A program made the position numbers and the translations under genes. A DNA stretch of 64,000 bases, from contig NZ_NPKH01000027.1 in NCBI RefSeq assembly GCF_002284535.1, positions 62,001 to 126,000 of the forward strand, given 5' to 3'. The notes under the pieces were generated by a model that saw nothing but the letters and a program-made list of their open reading frames with translations, did no database searches and had not been told where the DNA came from. This DNA is from Mesorhizobium wenxiniae (GTDB lineage Bacteria > Pseudomonadota > Alphaproteobacteria > Rhizobiales > Rhizobiaceae). Of the stretch, positions 21,636 through 31,712 are shown piece after piece; the first letter of the stretch is position 1; each line of letters starts with the position of its first letter.

Positions 21636-23048
21636 TCAACCCAGACCGCGGGCGATTTCGGTGATGACCTCGAAAGCTGTGTCGACATCCGCCGCCGTCG
21701 TCTCGAACTGACCGACTTGAAAGCGGATCGCGATCTGCCCGTCCACCCGTGTCTGTGTCAGATAGATGCGGCCATCGTCGTTGATCGCGTTGACCAGCCG
21801 CAGATTGTGTTCGTCCGAATCGATGCCGGCCGCCGCCAGATGCCGGAACGAGAAGAGCGACAGCATCGGTTCCGTGACGATCTCGAAATCCGGTTGCCGA
21901 GCCAGCCGCGCGGCAAGGCCTTCGCTCCAGGCGACATGGTTGCGGATCATGGTCCGGAGATTTTCCAGCCCGTGGGCGCGCAGCAGGAACCACAGTTTCA
22001 GTGCGCGAAAGCGCCGCCCGAGCGGCACCGACCATTCGGAATAGTTGATGATTCCGTCGCGTCCGTGCGTCTTCAGGTAATCCGGCTTGATGGCGAGCGT
22101 CCGCACCAGGTCTTCCGGCCGGCGGATGAACTGCATCGAGCAGTCGAACTGCGCGCCCAGCCATTTGTGCGGATTGAAGACGATGGAATCCGCGTGCTCC
22201 GCGCCGGCCCAGAAATGCCGGTATTCCGGACATATCATCGCCGATCCGGCCCAGGCGGCATCGACATGCAGATAGAGCCCGTACCGCTTAGCCACAGCAG
22301 CGACGCCGGCGATGTCATCAGTGCCGCCGGTGCTGGTGCCGCCGACACAAGCGATGATGCCGGCCGGCAGCATGCCCGCATCCCGGTCGGCGACGATCGC
22401 CGCTTCGAGGGCTGTGACATCCATGGCGCGAAGGCGGCCAGCAACCGGAATGCGGACGAGATTGTCCTCGCCAATGCCCGATACCCAGATCGCCCGGTCG
22501 ATGGAAGTATGGACCTGGTCGGAAGAATAGATGCGCAATATCGGCTGGCCTTGCAGGCCCTTCTTGTTGCCCTGCCAGTCTAGCGCGCGCTCGCGCATGG
22601 TCAGCACGGCGGCAAGCGTCGCCGACGATGCCGAATCCTGCATGACGCCGGAAAACCCTTCCGGCAGGCTAAGCGCCTGACGCATCCAGTCGACGACGCG
22701 CGTCTCGAGTTCGGTCGCTGCCGGCGAGGTCTGCCAGAGCATGCATTGCGCGGCCATCACCGAGACCACATATTCGGCCACCACCGAGACCGGTGCGGCG
22801 TTGGCCGGGAAATAGGCGAAGAAGCGCGGATGCTGCCAATGCGTCATGCCCGGCAGGATTTTTTGCTCGAAGTCGGCGAAGATTGCCTGCATCGTTTCGC
22901 CCTCTTCCGGCGGCGAGACATCGATGCTTCTAGAGATTTCGCCCGGCTCGACAAGCGGCCGCACCGGTCTTTCGCGAAGTGTGCCCCTGTAGTCGGCACC
23001 CCATTCGGCCGCGTACAGCGACCATTCCCGGAATTCGTTGCTATCCAT
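21636..23048 (-). CDS. Group II pyridoxal-dependent decarboxylase (aromatic amino acid type)
   Basis: A 470-residue PLP enzyme. The Schiff-base Lys is in FNPHKWLG, preceded by HVDAAWAGSAM which holds the cofactor-contacting Asp, and the N-terminal substrate region contains HPRFFAYFP and QTSPAATELE, typical of aromatic-L-amino-acid decarboxylases. Start 23048 (MDSNEFREW) follows an AGAGG; an in-frame ATG lies at 23081. It could act on tryptophan, tyrosine, DOPA or phenylacetaldehyde-forming substrates; the substrate cannot be read from sequence. It stands between the glycerol and Anbu operons. Confidence 0.88.
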   Translation of the reverse strand: MDSNEFREWSLYAAEWGADYRGTLRERPVRPLVEPGEISRSIDVSPPEEGETMQAIFADFEQKILPGMTHWQHPRFFAYFPANAAPVSVVAEYVVSVMAAQCMLWQTSPAATELETRVVDWMRQALSLPEGFSGVMQDSASSATLAAVLTMRERALDWQGNKKGLQGQPILRIYSSDQVHTSIDRAIWVSGIGEDNLVRIPVAGRLRAMDVTALEAAIVADRDAGMLPAGIIACVGGTSTGGTDDIAGVAAVAKRYGLYLHVDAAWAGSAMICPEYRHFWAGAEHADSIVFNPHKWLGAQFDCSMQFIRRPEDLVRTLAIKPDYLKTHGRDGIINYSEWSVPLGRRFRALKLWFLLRAHGLENLRTMIRNHVAWSEGLAARLARQPDFEIVTEPMLSLFSFRHLAAAGIDSDEHNLRLVNAINDDGRIYLTQTRVDGQIAIRFQVGQFETTAADVDTAFEVITEIARGLG

Positions 23049-23103
23049 TTTCCTCTCCGTCGCATCGAGCCCAGAAATCAAAGAGCACGAAAAACGGAGG
23101 CTT

Positions 23104-23835
23104 TCATTCGGGAAAATCAGGCAGGCTCGCGAAAGCGGTCTTCAGCGCGTTCGACCAGCCGTCCGAGATCGTGCGATAATATTGATCGTCCTGGGCTATC
23201 CGTTTCTTCAGGCTGACCTTGAAGGCATCCTTTTCGTAGAACAGCAGGTCAAGCGGCAGACCGACCGACAGGTTCGATTTCAGCGTCGAGTCGAACGACA
23301 CCAGCAGGAGTTTCACCGTCTCGGCGAAACTCATCGTCTTTTCATAGGCGCGGATGATGATCGGCTTGCCGTATTTGGTCTCACCTATCTGGAAAAACGG
23401 CGTGTCATCGGTCGATTCGATGAAATTGCCTTCCGGATAGATCATGAACAGCCGCGGCGCGCTGCCCTTGATCTGGCCGCCGAGGATAAAGGAGGCATTG
23501 AAATAGGAATCGGCCTTTTCGCCTGCCGGCGACGAACTGGCGATGACTTCCTTAACGGTGTCGCCGACCATCCGCACCGTCTGATACATAGACGGCGTTT
23601 CGAGCAGAGTGGCGTGGCGATCGGCCACTGCCTTGGTGCGTTCGTCGAGCAAACTGACGACGGCCTGCGTCGTCGCAAGATTGCCGGCCGACATCAGCAC
23701 GATGACGCGCTCGCCCGGCTCTTCCCAGACATGCATCTTCTTGAAGGTCGAGATCGAATCCATGCCGGCATTAGTACGCGTGTCCGACATGAACACGAGC
23801 CCGCGATCGATCTTCAGGCCGACGCAATAGGTCAT
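23104..23835 (-). CDS. Anbu (ancestral beta-subunit), proteasome-like Ntn hydrolase
   Basis: A 243-residue protein beginning MTYCVGLKIDRGLVF. Removal of the initiator Met leaves Thr1, and the proteasome catalytic set follows at the right spacing: Asp17 in MSDTRTNAG and Lys32/33 in STFKKM. Length and the later VGLPLDLLFYE segment fit Anbu rather than HslV. Anbu assembles into open helical or ring-like oligomers and its substrates are unknown. It is the last gene of a four-gene operon with transglutaminase-like, alpha-E and ATP-grasp genes, the combination known from genome comparisons. There is no ATPase unfoldase nearby. Confidence 0.93.
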   Translation of the reverse strand: MTYCVGLKIDRGLVFMSDTRTNAGMDSISTFKKMHVWEEPGERVIVLMSAGNLATTQAVVSLLDERTKAVADRHATLLETPSMYQTVRMVGDTVKEVIASSSPAGEKADSYFNASFILGGQIKGSAPRLFMIYPEGNFIESTDDTPFFQIGETKYGKPIIIRAYEKTMSFAETVKLLLVSFDSTLKSNLSVGLPLDLLFYEKDAFKVSLKKRIAQDDQYYRTISDGWSNALKTAFASLPDFPE

Positions 23836-23866
23836 CGAATCTCTTTGGCAGCAATCTTGCCGTGGA

Positions 23867-24661
23867 TTACTGCTCCACGGTGACGGTGACCGCAAGCTGT
23901 TCTTCCGCTTGTCCCAGCCGAATTCCCGACACCGGCGTGGCATCGCGGTAATCACGGCCGGTCGCCACCTTTACATAGCGTTCGTCGGGCGAAATGCCGT
24001 TGGCGACGTCGAACGCGACCCAGCCGAGGCCCGCAACATGCGCCTCAGCCCAGGCATGGCTTGCCGCCTGCTCGACCGCCGCATCCATCATCAAATAGCC
24101 GCTGACGTAGCGGGCCGGAAACCCCATGGCGCGCGCCGCGGCGGCAAAGATGTGGCTGTGGTCCTGGCAGACGCCGGTCTTGAGCGCCAGCGCGTCCTCG
24201 GCCGGGGTCGCCGCATTGGTGGTACCCGGCGTATAAGCCACGCGCTCGCCGATCACGGCCATCAGCCGGTGCAGCCTTTCGATATCGGTCCCCTCGCCGA
24301 CCGAGGCCGCGATTTCGCGGATGCCGCTCCCGATCGTGGTCAACGGGGTTTCATGGCCAAACAGCCAGAGCGGCGCGAAACCCTGATGTGGCCCGGAGAC
24401 GCCAGCGGTGTCGCGTGTCACCACCTCGCCTGATGCCTCGACGGTGATGAAATCGCGCTCACCTTCGACGCTCAACAGCCGCGTATCGTTGCCGAAATGG
24501 TCGATGAAGCGCACTTCCTCGCGTGCCCCTTCGATCGTCAGCGCCCAGGACAAAACGGTCTGCGTCGGCCCGCTGACCGGAAGCAGCCGCAACCGCTGCA
24601 ATAGATAATGCACCGGCGCATCGTAGCGGTATTCGGTCCGGTGGGTGATCTTCAGCCGCAT
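23867..24661 (-). CDS. Transglutaminase-like protease/domain protein of the Anbu operon
   Basis: A 264-residue cytoplasmic protein with the bacterial transglutaminase N-terminal beta domain (MRLKITHRTEYRYDAPV) and a papain-like core. The catalytic triad is visible: Cys in TGVCQDHSH, His in SHAWAEAH and Asp in AFDVANG. The ISPDERYVKVATGRDYRD segment is a family hallmark. It probably cleaves or exchanges amide bonds. It lies 31 bases upstream of Anbu. Confidence 0.93.
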   Translation of the reverse strand: MRLKITHRTEYRYDAPVHYLLQRLRLLPVSGPTQTVLSWALTIEGAREEVRFIDHFGNDTRLLSVEGERDFITVEASGEVVTRDTAGVSGPHQGFAPLWLFGHETPLTTIGSGIREIAASVGEGTDIERLHRLMAVIGERVAYTPGTTNAATPAEDALALKTGVCQDHSHIFAAAARAMGFPARYVSGYLMMDAAVEQAASHAWAEAHVAGLGWVAFDVANGISPDERYVKVATGRDYRDATPVSGIRLGQAEEQLAVTVTVEQ

Positions 24662-24674
24662 TGCTCTCGTCCCC

Positions 24675-24725
24675 TGAGCATGATCTTTACCGGAAACCGG
24701 CGTTCACTTTCCGGGATCATGCTCA
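24675..24725. repeat. RIME-like palindrome at the end of the alpha-E gene
   Basis: TGAGCATGATC (24675-24685) and GATCATGCTCA (24715-24725) are perfect inverted arms, with an inner pair around CCGGAAA/TTTCCGG. This is the form of the rhizobial intergenic mosaic elements. The alpha-E stop codon (24723-24725) lies inside the right arm, so the element has supplied or replaced the gene's last bases. It sits in the spacer before the transglutaminase-like gene. Confidence 0.8.
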
Positions 24726-25664
24726 ATAGAACCTGTAGTCCTGCGCGATTTCGTCGCCGAGCCTGGTGTTGTCGCAAATGAAATTGGCCAGGAATTCATG
24801 CAGGCCGGCATCGAATATGTCCTTGATCGAGCCGGCCGTCAGCATGGCCTGGGTCTTGCCGGCCGTCGCATGACAGGCATGGCGCTCGCCATAATCGTCA
24901 CCCAGGAATCTGAGATGCTCCGTCAGGAAACGATAACAGAAGGTCAGCGAGCGCGGCATGCGAACGTTGAGGATCAGATAGTCGGCAATGTTGCTCGGCT
25001 TGTAGTCGGCCTCGTATACCCAACGATAGGAGCGGTGCGCCGACACCGAACGTAGGATCGATTCCCACTGATAATTGTCGAGCGTCGAGCCGACCCACGA
25101 GATCGACGGCAACAGCACGTAATACTTCACGTCCAGGATGCGTGCCGTGTTGTCGGCGCGTTCGACATAGGTGCCGAGCTGCGAGAAATCGAAGATCTCG
25201 TTGCGCAGCATGGTGCCGTAGAATGAACCGCGGATCAGCGCCGTTTCGCGCTTGATCGCGTCGAGCACGCTGGGCAGGTCGCGTTCGTCGATCGGCTCGG
25301 CCAGCATGCGCTTCAGCGACATCCAGGCCTCGTTGATGCTTTCCCAGGTTTCGCGCGTCAGCGCGGTGCGCACCATGCGGGCGTTGTTGCGAGCCGTCTC
25401 GATCGACGCCATCGTGCTCGACGGGTTCGATGTGTCGCGAAGCAGGAAATCCGCGACGTTGGCGGCGGTATAGTCGGAATATTTCTGCGTGAAGGCAGCG
25501 TCCGAACCGGCGCTGAGCAGCACCGAATTCCACTCTTCGGAGGCGTTCTGCGTGCGGGTCAGCGCCATGCGCAGCCCGGCATCGACCAGCCGCGCCATGT
25601 TTTCCGCCCGCTCGATGTAGCGGTTCATCCAGTAGAGCCCGTTGGCGGTGCGGCCGAGAAGCAT
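24723..25664 (-). CDS. Alpha-E domain protein (DUF403) of the Anbu operon
   Basis: A 313-residue helical protein beginning MLLGRTANGLYWMNRYIERAEN, the standard start of the alpha-E family. Conserved pieces include LGTYVERADNTARILDVKYY and the final DIAQDYRFY-like ending. Function is unproven; genome comparisons group it with ATP-grasp amidoligase-like and transglutaminase proteins in a predicted peptide synthesis or modification system. The ATP-grasp gene lies 165 bases upstream, separated by a repeat-rich spacer. Confidence 0.93.
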   Translation of the reverse strand: MLLGRTANGLYWMNRYIERAENMARLVDAGLRMALTRTQNASEEWNSVLLSAGSDAAFTQKYSDYTAANVADFLLRDTSNPSSTMASIETARNNARMVRTALTRETWESINEAWMSLKRMLAEPIDERDLPSVLDAIKRETALIRGSFYGTMLRNEIFDFSQLGTYVERADNTARILDVKYYVLLPSISWVGSTLDNYQWESILRSVSAHRSYRWVYEADYKPSNIADYLILNVRMPRSLTFCYRFLTEHLRFLGDDYGERHACHATAGKTQAMLTAGSIKDIFDAGLHEFLANFICDNTRLGDEIAQDYRFY

Positions 25665-25829
25665 GTGGGGCTGCCCTTCGGGCTAGTGAGTAGTGAGGGG
25701 TGAGTAATGCATGGTGAATGTTTGGATTTTGACGGAGTATGACATTGTGCTTTCCCTCTACTACTGACTACTGACTACTGACTACTGACTACTGACTACT
25801 GACTACTGACTATTCACTATTTGCTCGTC
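25665..25829. repeat. Heptanucleotide tandem repeat in the Anbu operon spacer
   Basis: Seven exact copies of CTGACTA run from 25764 to 25812. On the other side of the spacer (25684-25720) stands GTGAGTAGTGAGGGGTGAG-type sequence and TGGTGAAT, which is roughly complementary to the repeat tract and to TATTCACTAT (25811-25820), so the spacer can fold back on itself. No gene is present. The tract separates the ATP-grasp gene from the alpha-E gene in an operon whose other spacers are short. Confidence 0.85.
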
Positions 25830-27248
25830 TCAATCATCCAGCACCCACGTATCCTTGGTGCCGCCGCCCTGCGATGAGTTGACCACCAGCGAGCCTTCCT
25901 TCAGCGCCACGCGCGTCAGCCCGCCCGGCACGATCTGGATGCGGTCGGAAACCAGCACGTAGGGCCTGAGGTCGACATGGCGCGGCGCCAGCCCTTTGTC
26001 GGTCAGGATCGGACAGGTCGACAGCGCCAGCGTTGGCTGGGCGATGTAGTTCGACGGTTTTGCCGCGAGTTTCTTGGAAAAATCCTCGCATTCCTTCTTG
26101 GTCGCCGCCGGCCCCACCAGCATGCCGTAGCCGCCTGAGCCGTGCACCTCCTTCACCACCAGCTCGTCGATATGTTCGAGCACGTATTTCAGGCTGTCCG
26201 GCTCCGAGCAGCGCCAGGTCGGGATGTTGCCGAGGATTGCCTTGCGGCCAGTGTAGAATTCGACGATCTCGGGCATGTAGGAATAGATCGCCTTGTCGTC
26301 GGCGATGCCGGTTCCCGGCGCATTGGCGATGGTGATGTTGCCGGCGCGGTAGACATCCATGATGCCCGGCACTCCAAGTGCCGAGTCCGGACGGAAGGTC
26401 AGCGGATCGAGGAAAGAATCGTCCACCCTTCGATAAAGCACATCGATCTGCTTGTAGCCTTCGGTCGTGCGCATCGCGACGTGGCCATCGACGACGCGCA
26501 GATCCTGCCCCTCGACAAGCTGCACGCCCATCTGGTCGGCAAGGAAGGCATGTTCGAAATAGGCGGAGTTGAAGCTGCCCGGCGTCAGCACGGCAATGGT
26601 CGGCGCACCCTTGGTGCTTTGCGGCCGCACCGCCGCCAGCGACTGGCGCAAGAGCTGCGGATAGTTTTCCACCGGCCGCACCTTGATCTGCTGGAACAGC
26701 TCGGGAAAGAGCTGCATCATCGTCTCGCGGTTCTCCAGCATGTAGGACACGCCGGACGGCGTCCGCGCATTGTCCTCCAGCACGTAGAATTCGTTCTCGC
26801 TGATGCGCACGATATCGACGCCGATGATATGGGTGTAGACGCCGGCCGGCGGCCTTACCCCGATCATCTCCGGCAGGAACGCCTCATTCCTGGCGATCAA
26901 TTCCTTGGGGACGCGCCCGGCGCGCAATATCTCCTGGCGGTGGTAGATATCGTCGAGAAACGCGTTCAGCGCCTGGACGCGCTGCTCGATGCCTTGCGTC
27001 AGCCGTCGCCATTCGTTGCCGGAAATGATGCGCGGAACGATATCGAAGGGAATAAGGCGTTCGGAGGCTTCCTGCTCGCCATAGACGGCAAAGGTGATGC
27101 CGGTCTTGCGAAAGACGCGTTCGGCGTCCTGCATCTTCTCGGTAAGCCTGGCCGGATCCTGCTCCTTCAGCCAGCGGTCGTAAGCCGAATACGGTTTTCT
27201 CAATCCGGAGATTTCCGGAAGCATTTCGTCGAACGCTGCCAATCGCAT
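25830..27248 (-). CDS. Circularly permuted ATP-grasp protein (DUF404/DUF407) of the Anbu operon
   Basis: A 472-residue protein. Start 27248 (MRLAAFDEML) has a GGGGAG site directly upstream. The two permuted ATP-grasp halves are seen: YTHIIGVDIVR with the EFYVLEDNARTPSGVSYM segment (metal-binding Glu/Asn), and in the second half ANAPGTGIADDKAIYSYMP, VVKEVHGSGGYGM and RHVDLRPYVL. ATP-grasp enzymes join carboxylates to amines through acyl-phosphates, so this is the candidate ligase of the operon. It is the first gene of the Anbu transcription unit. Confidence 0.93.
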   Translation of the reverse strand: MRLAAFDEMLPEISGLRKPYSAYDRWLKEQDPARLTEKMQDAERVFRKTGITFAVYGEQEASERLIPFDIVPRIISGNEWRRLTQGIEQRVQALNAFLDDIYHRQEILRAGRVPKELIARNEAFLPEMIGVRPPAGVYTHIIGVDIVRISENEFYVLEDNARTPSGVSYMLENRETMMQLFPELFQQIKVRPVENYPQLLRQSLAAVRPQSTKGAPTIAVLTPGSFNSAYFEHAFLADQMGVQLVEGQDLRVVDGHVAMRTTEGYKQIDVLYRRVDDSFLDPLTFRPDSALGVPGIMDVYRAGNITIANAPGTGIADDKAIYSYMPEIVEFYTGRKAILGNIPTWRCSEPDSLKYVLEHIDELVVKEVHGSGGYGMLVGPAATKKECEDFSKKLAAKPSNYIAQPTLALSTCPILTDKGLAPRHVDLRPYVLVSDRIQIVPGGLTRVALKEGSLVVNSSQGGGTKDTWVLDD

Positions 27249-27413
27249 ACTCCCCTGTGGGACCATTTCACTGGCGTCACGGGAGAAAATCAAGCGCAAT
27301 CGGTGATTTGGAGGATGCTGGCGATCAGTATGTCGCGACCTGCCTAAAATTAGGGCAGCGCCGATATGGCTGGGTCAGGCTTTGCCTTGTGCCCGGGCAG
27401 GGACCGGCGCCAC

Positions 27414-27650
27414 TCAGAAGGCGCGGAAGGTGACGACCGTAAACGTGTCCTTGATGCCGGGAAGAATCTGCACCTTCTCGTTGACGAAGTGGCCTATGTC
27501 TTCCTCGTCGTCGACATAGAATTTGGCGAGCAAATCGTAGTTGCCGGCTGTCGAGTAGATTTCCGAAGCGATCTCGGCATCGGCCAATGCGCCGGCAACG
27601 TCATAGGCCCTGCCCAGATCGCACTTTATCTGCACGAAAAATGCCTTCAT
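27414..27650 (-). CDS. Stand-alone Lrp/AsnC ligand-binding (RAM) domain protein
   Basis: A 78-residue protein beginning MKAFFVQIKCDLG, with the dimeric alpha-beta barrel of Lrp/AsnC ligand domains: IYSTAGNYDLLAKFYV in the middle and PGIKDTFTVVTFRAF at the end. The helix-turn-helix half of Lrp is absent. Such proteins form ring oligomers that bind amino acids; some modulate full-length Lrp partners. The longer frame reaching 27719 has no family similarity. Monocistronic by spacing. Confidence 0.88.
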   Translation of the reverse strand: MKAFFVQIKCDLGRAYDVAGALADAEIASEIYSTAGNYDLLAKFYVDDEEDIGHFVNEKVQILPGIKDTFTVVTFRAF

Positions 27651-27858
27651 TGCCCGGTCCTGCTCAACTTGCACGCATAAGCGGCCCTTGTGGCAGACTG
27701 CCGCCCGGCTTTCAAGCATCAGGACGGCGCTCAGGCAGAACGCGACCTGAGGGAAGCTTTAGTACAGCCAAACGATGGATGCACGCGGGCGCTGAGACTG
27801 TGGAGCGCTGCCAAGCGAGGCTATGCCTGCGCGCGTTCGCTTCGCTGCGAGGGCCCGC

Positions 27859-28985
<1,127 letters not shown>

Positions 28986-28989
<4 letters not shown>

Positions 28990-30098
28990 TGAATTCCTTG
29001 TTCTATACCGAGCGCGCGTCCATCGTTCTCCTCTTTGAACAGAAGGCTTGCATCTCCGTAGGAGTAGAACCTGTAGCTGTTCTCGATGGCATGCGCATAG
29101 GCCGCACGCATTGTTTTCAGACCACACAACGCCGAAACCAGCATGAACAGCGTCGAACGCGGCAGATGGAAATTGGTCATCAGCATGTCGGCGGCCTTAA
29201 AACGGTAGCCGGGGGTGATGAAGATATCGGTCGGACCCGACCATCCACCCAATGTGCCGTCCTCCCGCGCGGCGCTCTCCAGCAGGCGCAGCGACGTCGT
29301 ACCGACGGCGATGATGTGCCCGCCGCGCGCTTTCGCCGCGTTCAGCGCCTCGGCGGTTTCCGGGCTGACCGAACCGATTTCGGCATGCATCTTGTGATCG
29401 GCGGTGTCGTCGACTTTCACCGGCAGGAACGTGCCGGCGCCGACATGCAGGGTGACGAAGCGCCGCTCGACGCCTTTGGCATCCAGCGCCGCGAAAAGCT
29501 CGGGCGTGAAATGCAGGCCGGCAGTGGGTGCCGCCACGGCCCCCTCCTCCCTAGCATAGATGGTCTGGTAGTCGTTGCGGTCGCGTTCGTCGTCGTCGCG
29601 CTTCGAAGCGATGTAAGGCGGCAGCGGAATGTGACCGACGGCGTGCAACGCCTCATCGAGAAACGGACCTGAGAGGTCAAAACCGAGCAAAGCCTCGCCG
29701 GCCTCGCCCTTCTCGATCACCGTGGCATCGAGCTGGCCGAGAAAGCAGGAATTGGCGTCATGGCCGAAATGGACGCGGTCACCGGCGGCGATGCGCTTGC
29801 CCGGCCGCATGAAAGCCAGCCAGCGGTCGGGAGCCACCCGCATGTGTAGCGTGGCTTCGACTTGCGCCACCGCCTCGCCGCGCCGCCTGATGCCTTTTAA
29901 CTGTGCCGGAATGACCTTGGTGTCGTTGAAGACCAGCACGTCACCGCTCTCGAGCAGGGACGGCAACTCGCGCACCGTCCGGTCTTCGCGGCCCTCACCC
30001 GGCCTGACAACCAGCATTTTGGCGCTGTCGCGCGGTTCTGCCGGTCGAAGCGCGATACGCTCCTCCGGCAGATCAAAGTCGAAAAGATCGACGCGCAA
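28986..30098 (-). CDS. queA: S-adenosylmethionine:tRNA ribosyltransferase-isomerase
   Basis: A 370-residue enzyme that transfers and isomerises the ribosyl part of SAM onto preQ1-tRNA to give epoxyqueuosine. It begins [24 protein letters not shown], with [37 protein letters not shown] and [16 protein letters not shown], all QueA hallmarks. It precedes and overlaps tgt, giving a two-gene queuosine unit. Confidence 0.97.
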
Positions 30099-30110
30099 GA
30101 AAATCCCGCC

Positions 30111-30509
30111 TCAAAATTCCGGGCAGGTCACCGCCCAGGCGCCAACACCGTCGATGCTCAGCGTACCGCCCATTGCGAAATTGGACTGTTCGCTGGCCTT
30201 GACCAGTCGCAATTTGGCGACGATCGAGCTGATGCCCTCATCCGTGAGATCGATCGCCATGTGCTGGTCGTCCTCGAATGCCTGTCCGACGATGACTTTC
30301 GTCGAACCCGGCTGACCGTCGGTGGTCCAGTTCCTGCCGCCGGCATCAAGCCATACACGCGCAACCGCGATGACGGCAGTGTGCCCCATCAGGACGTCGA
30401 TCGATGCCGCGTCGCTTTCAGCGCTGCAAACAATCGATTCCGTCGCCAGCGCCGGAGTGGCCGCCGCGACAAGCATCAGAGTGATAGCCGCGACAGCCCG
30501 GTAGGTCAT
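30111..30509 (-). CDS. Secreted protein of unknown function
   Basis: A 132-residue protein with a clear Sec signal peptide (MTYRAVAAITLMLVAAATPALA) and two Cys in the mature part (IVCSAES near the N-terminus and VTCPEF at the C-terminus) that could form a disulfide. No domain recognised. Its start overlaps the end of the cyclophilin gene by 4 bases and it ends 12 bases before queA, so it is embedded in the ppi-queA-tgt operon. Confidence 0.75.
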   Translation of the reverse strand: MTYRAVAAITLMLVAAATPALATESIVCSAESDAASIDVLMGHTAVIAVARVWLDAGGRNWTTDGQPGSTKVIVGQAFEDDQHMAIDLTDEGISSIVAKLRLVKASEQSNFAMGGTLSIDGVGAWAVTCPEF

Positions 30510-31018
30510 TTCACGTCGGCTGCCACCTTCAGCGACACGATCTTGTCGGGATCCGGCACCGGCTCGCCGCGCTTGATCTTGTCGACATTGTCCATGCCCT
30601 CGATGACCTGGCCCCAGACCGTGTATTGGCGGTTGAGGAAGGCGGCATCGTCGAAGCAGATGAAGAACTGCGAATTGGCCGAGTTCGGATTCTGCGAGCG
30701 CGCCATCGAGCAGGTGCCGCGGCCGTGATTGGCGTTGGAGAACTCCGCCCTCAGGTCGGGCTTGTCGGAGCCGCCCGTGCCAGCGCGCGCCGGTGCGAAA
30801 GAGGGCTTGGTGGAATTGCCGAATTTCACGTCGCCGGTCTGCGCCATGAACCCTTCGATGACGCGATGGAACACCACGCCGTCATAAGCGCCTTCGCGCG
30901 CCAGTTCCTTGATGCGGCCGACATGGCCAGGCGCCAGATCGGGAAACAGTTCGATGACGACCTTGCCCTTGGTCGTTTCCATGATGAGCGCGTTCTCGCG
31001 GTCCTTGATCTCGGCCAT
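30506..31018 (-). CDS. ppiB: Cytoplasmic peptidyl-prolyl cis-trans isomerase (cyclophilin)
   Basis: A 170-residue cyclophilin without a signal peptide. Active-site segments are FHRVIEGFMAQTGDV (Arg and Phe of the prolyl pocket), SMARSQNPNSANSQFFICFDD and VWGQVIEGMDNVDKI. It catalyses proline isomerisation in folding. It lies 28 bases downstream of a secreted paralogue, giving a cytoplasmic/periplasmic pair. Confidence 0.93.
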   Translation of the reverse strand: MAEIKDRENALIMETTKGKVVIELFPDLAPGHVGRIKELAREGAYDGVVFHRVIEGFMAQTGDVKFGNSTKPSFAPARAGTGGSDKPDLRAEFSNANHGRGTCSMARSQNPNSANSQFFICFDDAAFLNRQYTVWGQVIEGMDNVDKIKRGEPVPDPDKIVSLKVAADVK

Positions 31019-31046
31019 GTCAGAATATCCTTTGAAACTAATGGGT

Positions 31047-31637
31047 TTACTTGCCGTCGGCGGCGATGCGCACCTTGATCATGCGATCGGGATCAGTGAC
31101 AACCCCGTTCTGTGCCGCATCGCCTTTATTTATCTGGTCCACCAACTCCATGCCGTTCTCGACATTACCGACGATAGTGTACTGGCCATCGAGCGGCGGC
31201 GCCGGCGCGAACATGATGAAGAACTGGGAATTGGCGGAATCAGGATCCTGCGAGCGGGCCATGCCGACCACGCCGCGCTCGTAGCGCTCGGACGTCGAGA
31301 ATTCGGCCGGTAGGTCGGGAAGATCGGAACCACCAGTACCGACAGCATCGGCGTTGAAGGCGTTCTTCATGTTGCCGAACTTCACGTCGCCGGTCTGCGC
31401 CATGAAGCCGTCGATGACGCGGTGGAAAGCGACGTTGTCGTAAGCGCCCTGACGAACCAGCTTCTTGATCTGCTCGACATGCTTCGGCGCGAGATCGGGC
31501 CTGAGCGCGATTGTCACGTCGCCGCCCTTCAGCGTTATGATCATGGTGTTTTCCGGATCGGCCGCGAACGCCGAAACGGTTGCAGCCACAAGACTGAAAA
31601 CAACGACAAAGCAGGTGGCGAGCCTTTTGAGCGGCAT
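31047..31637 (-). CDS. ppiA: Periplasmic peptidyl-prolyl cis-trans isomerase (cyclophilin)
   Basis: A 196-residue cyclophilin with a signal peptide (MPLKRLATCFVVVFSLVAATVSAFA). The catalytic core repeats that of the downstream paralogue: FHRVIDGFMAQTGDVKFG, MARSQDPDSANSQFFI and YTIVGNVENGMELVD. The ATG at 31637 is preferred because GGAGAAA precedes it and the signal peptide follows; the frame extends to 31709 without homology. Confidence 0.93.
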   Translation of the reverse strand: MPLKRLATCFVVVFSLVAATVSAFAADPENTMIITLKGGDVTIALRPDLAPKHVEQIKKLVRQGAYDNVAFHRVIDGFMAQTGDVKFGNMKNAFNADAVGTGGSDLPDLPAEFSTSERYERGVVGMARSQDPDSANSQFFIMFAPAPPLDGQYTIVGNVENGMELVDQINKGDAAQNGVVTDPDRMIKVRIAADGK

Positions 31638-31712
31638 GGATATTTCTCCGAAAACCCTTGTTTCAAGCATGTCGTTGTCCCAAAGCCGGGTTCCACGTTG
31701 GGGCGACACGCA

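Noticed and set aside
25764-25812. CRISPR array
   Set aside because: The repeats are contiguous heptamers with no spacers and there are no cas genes in the window.
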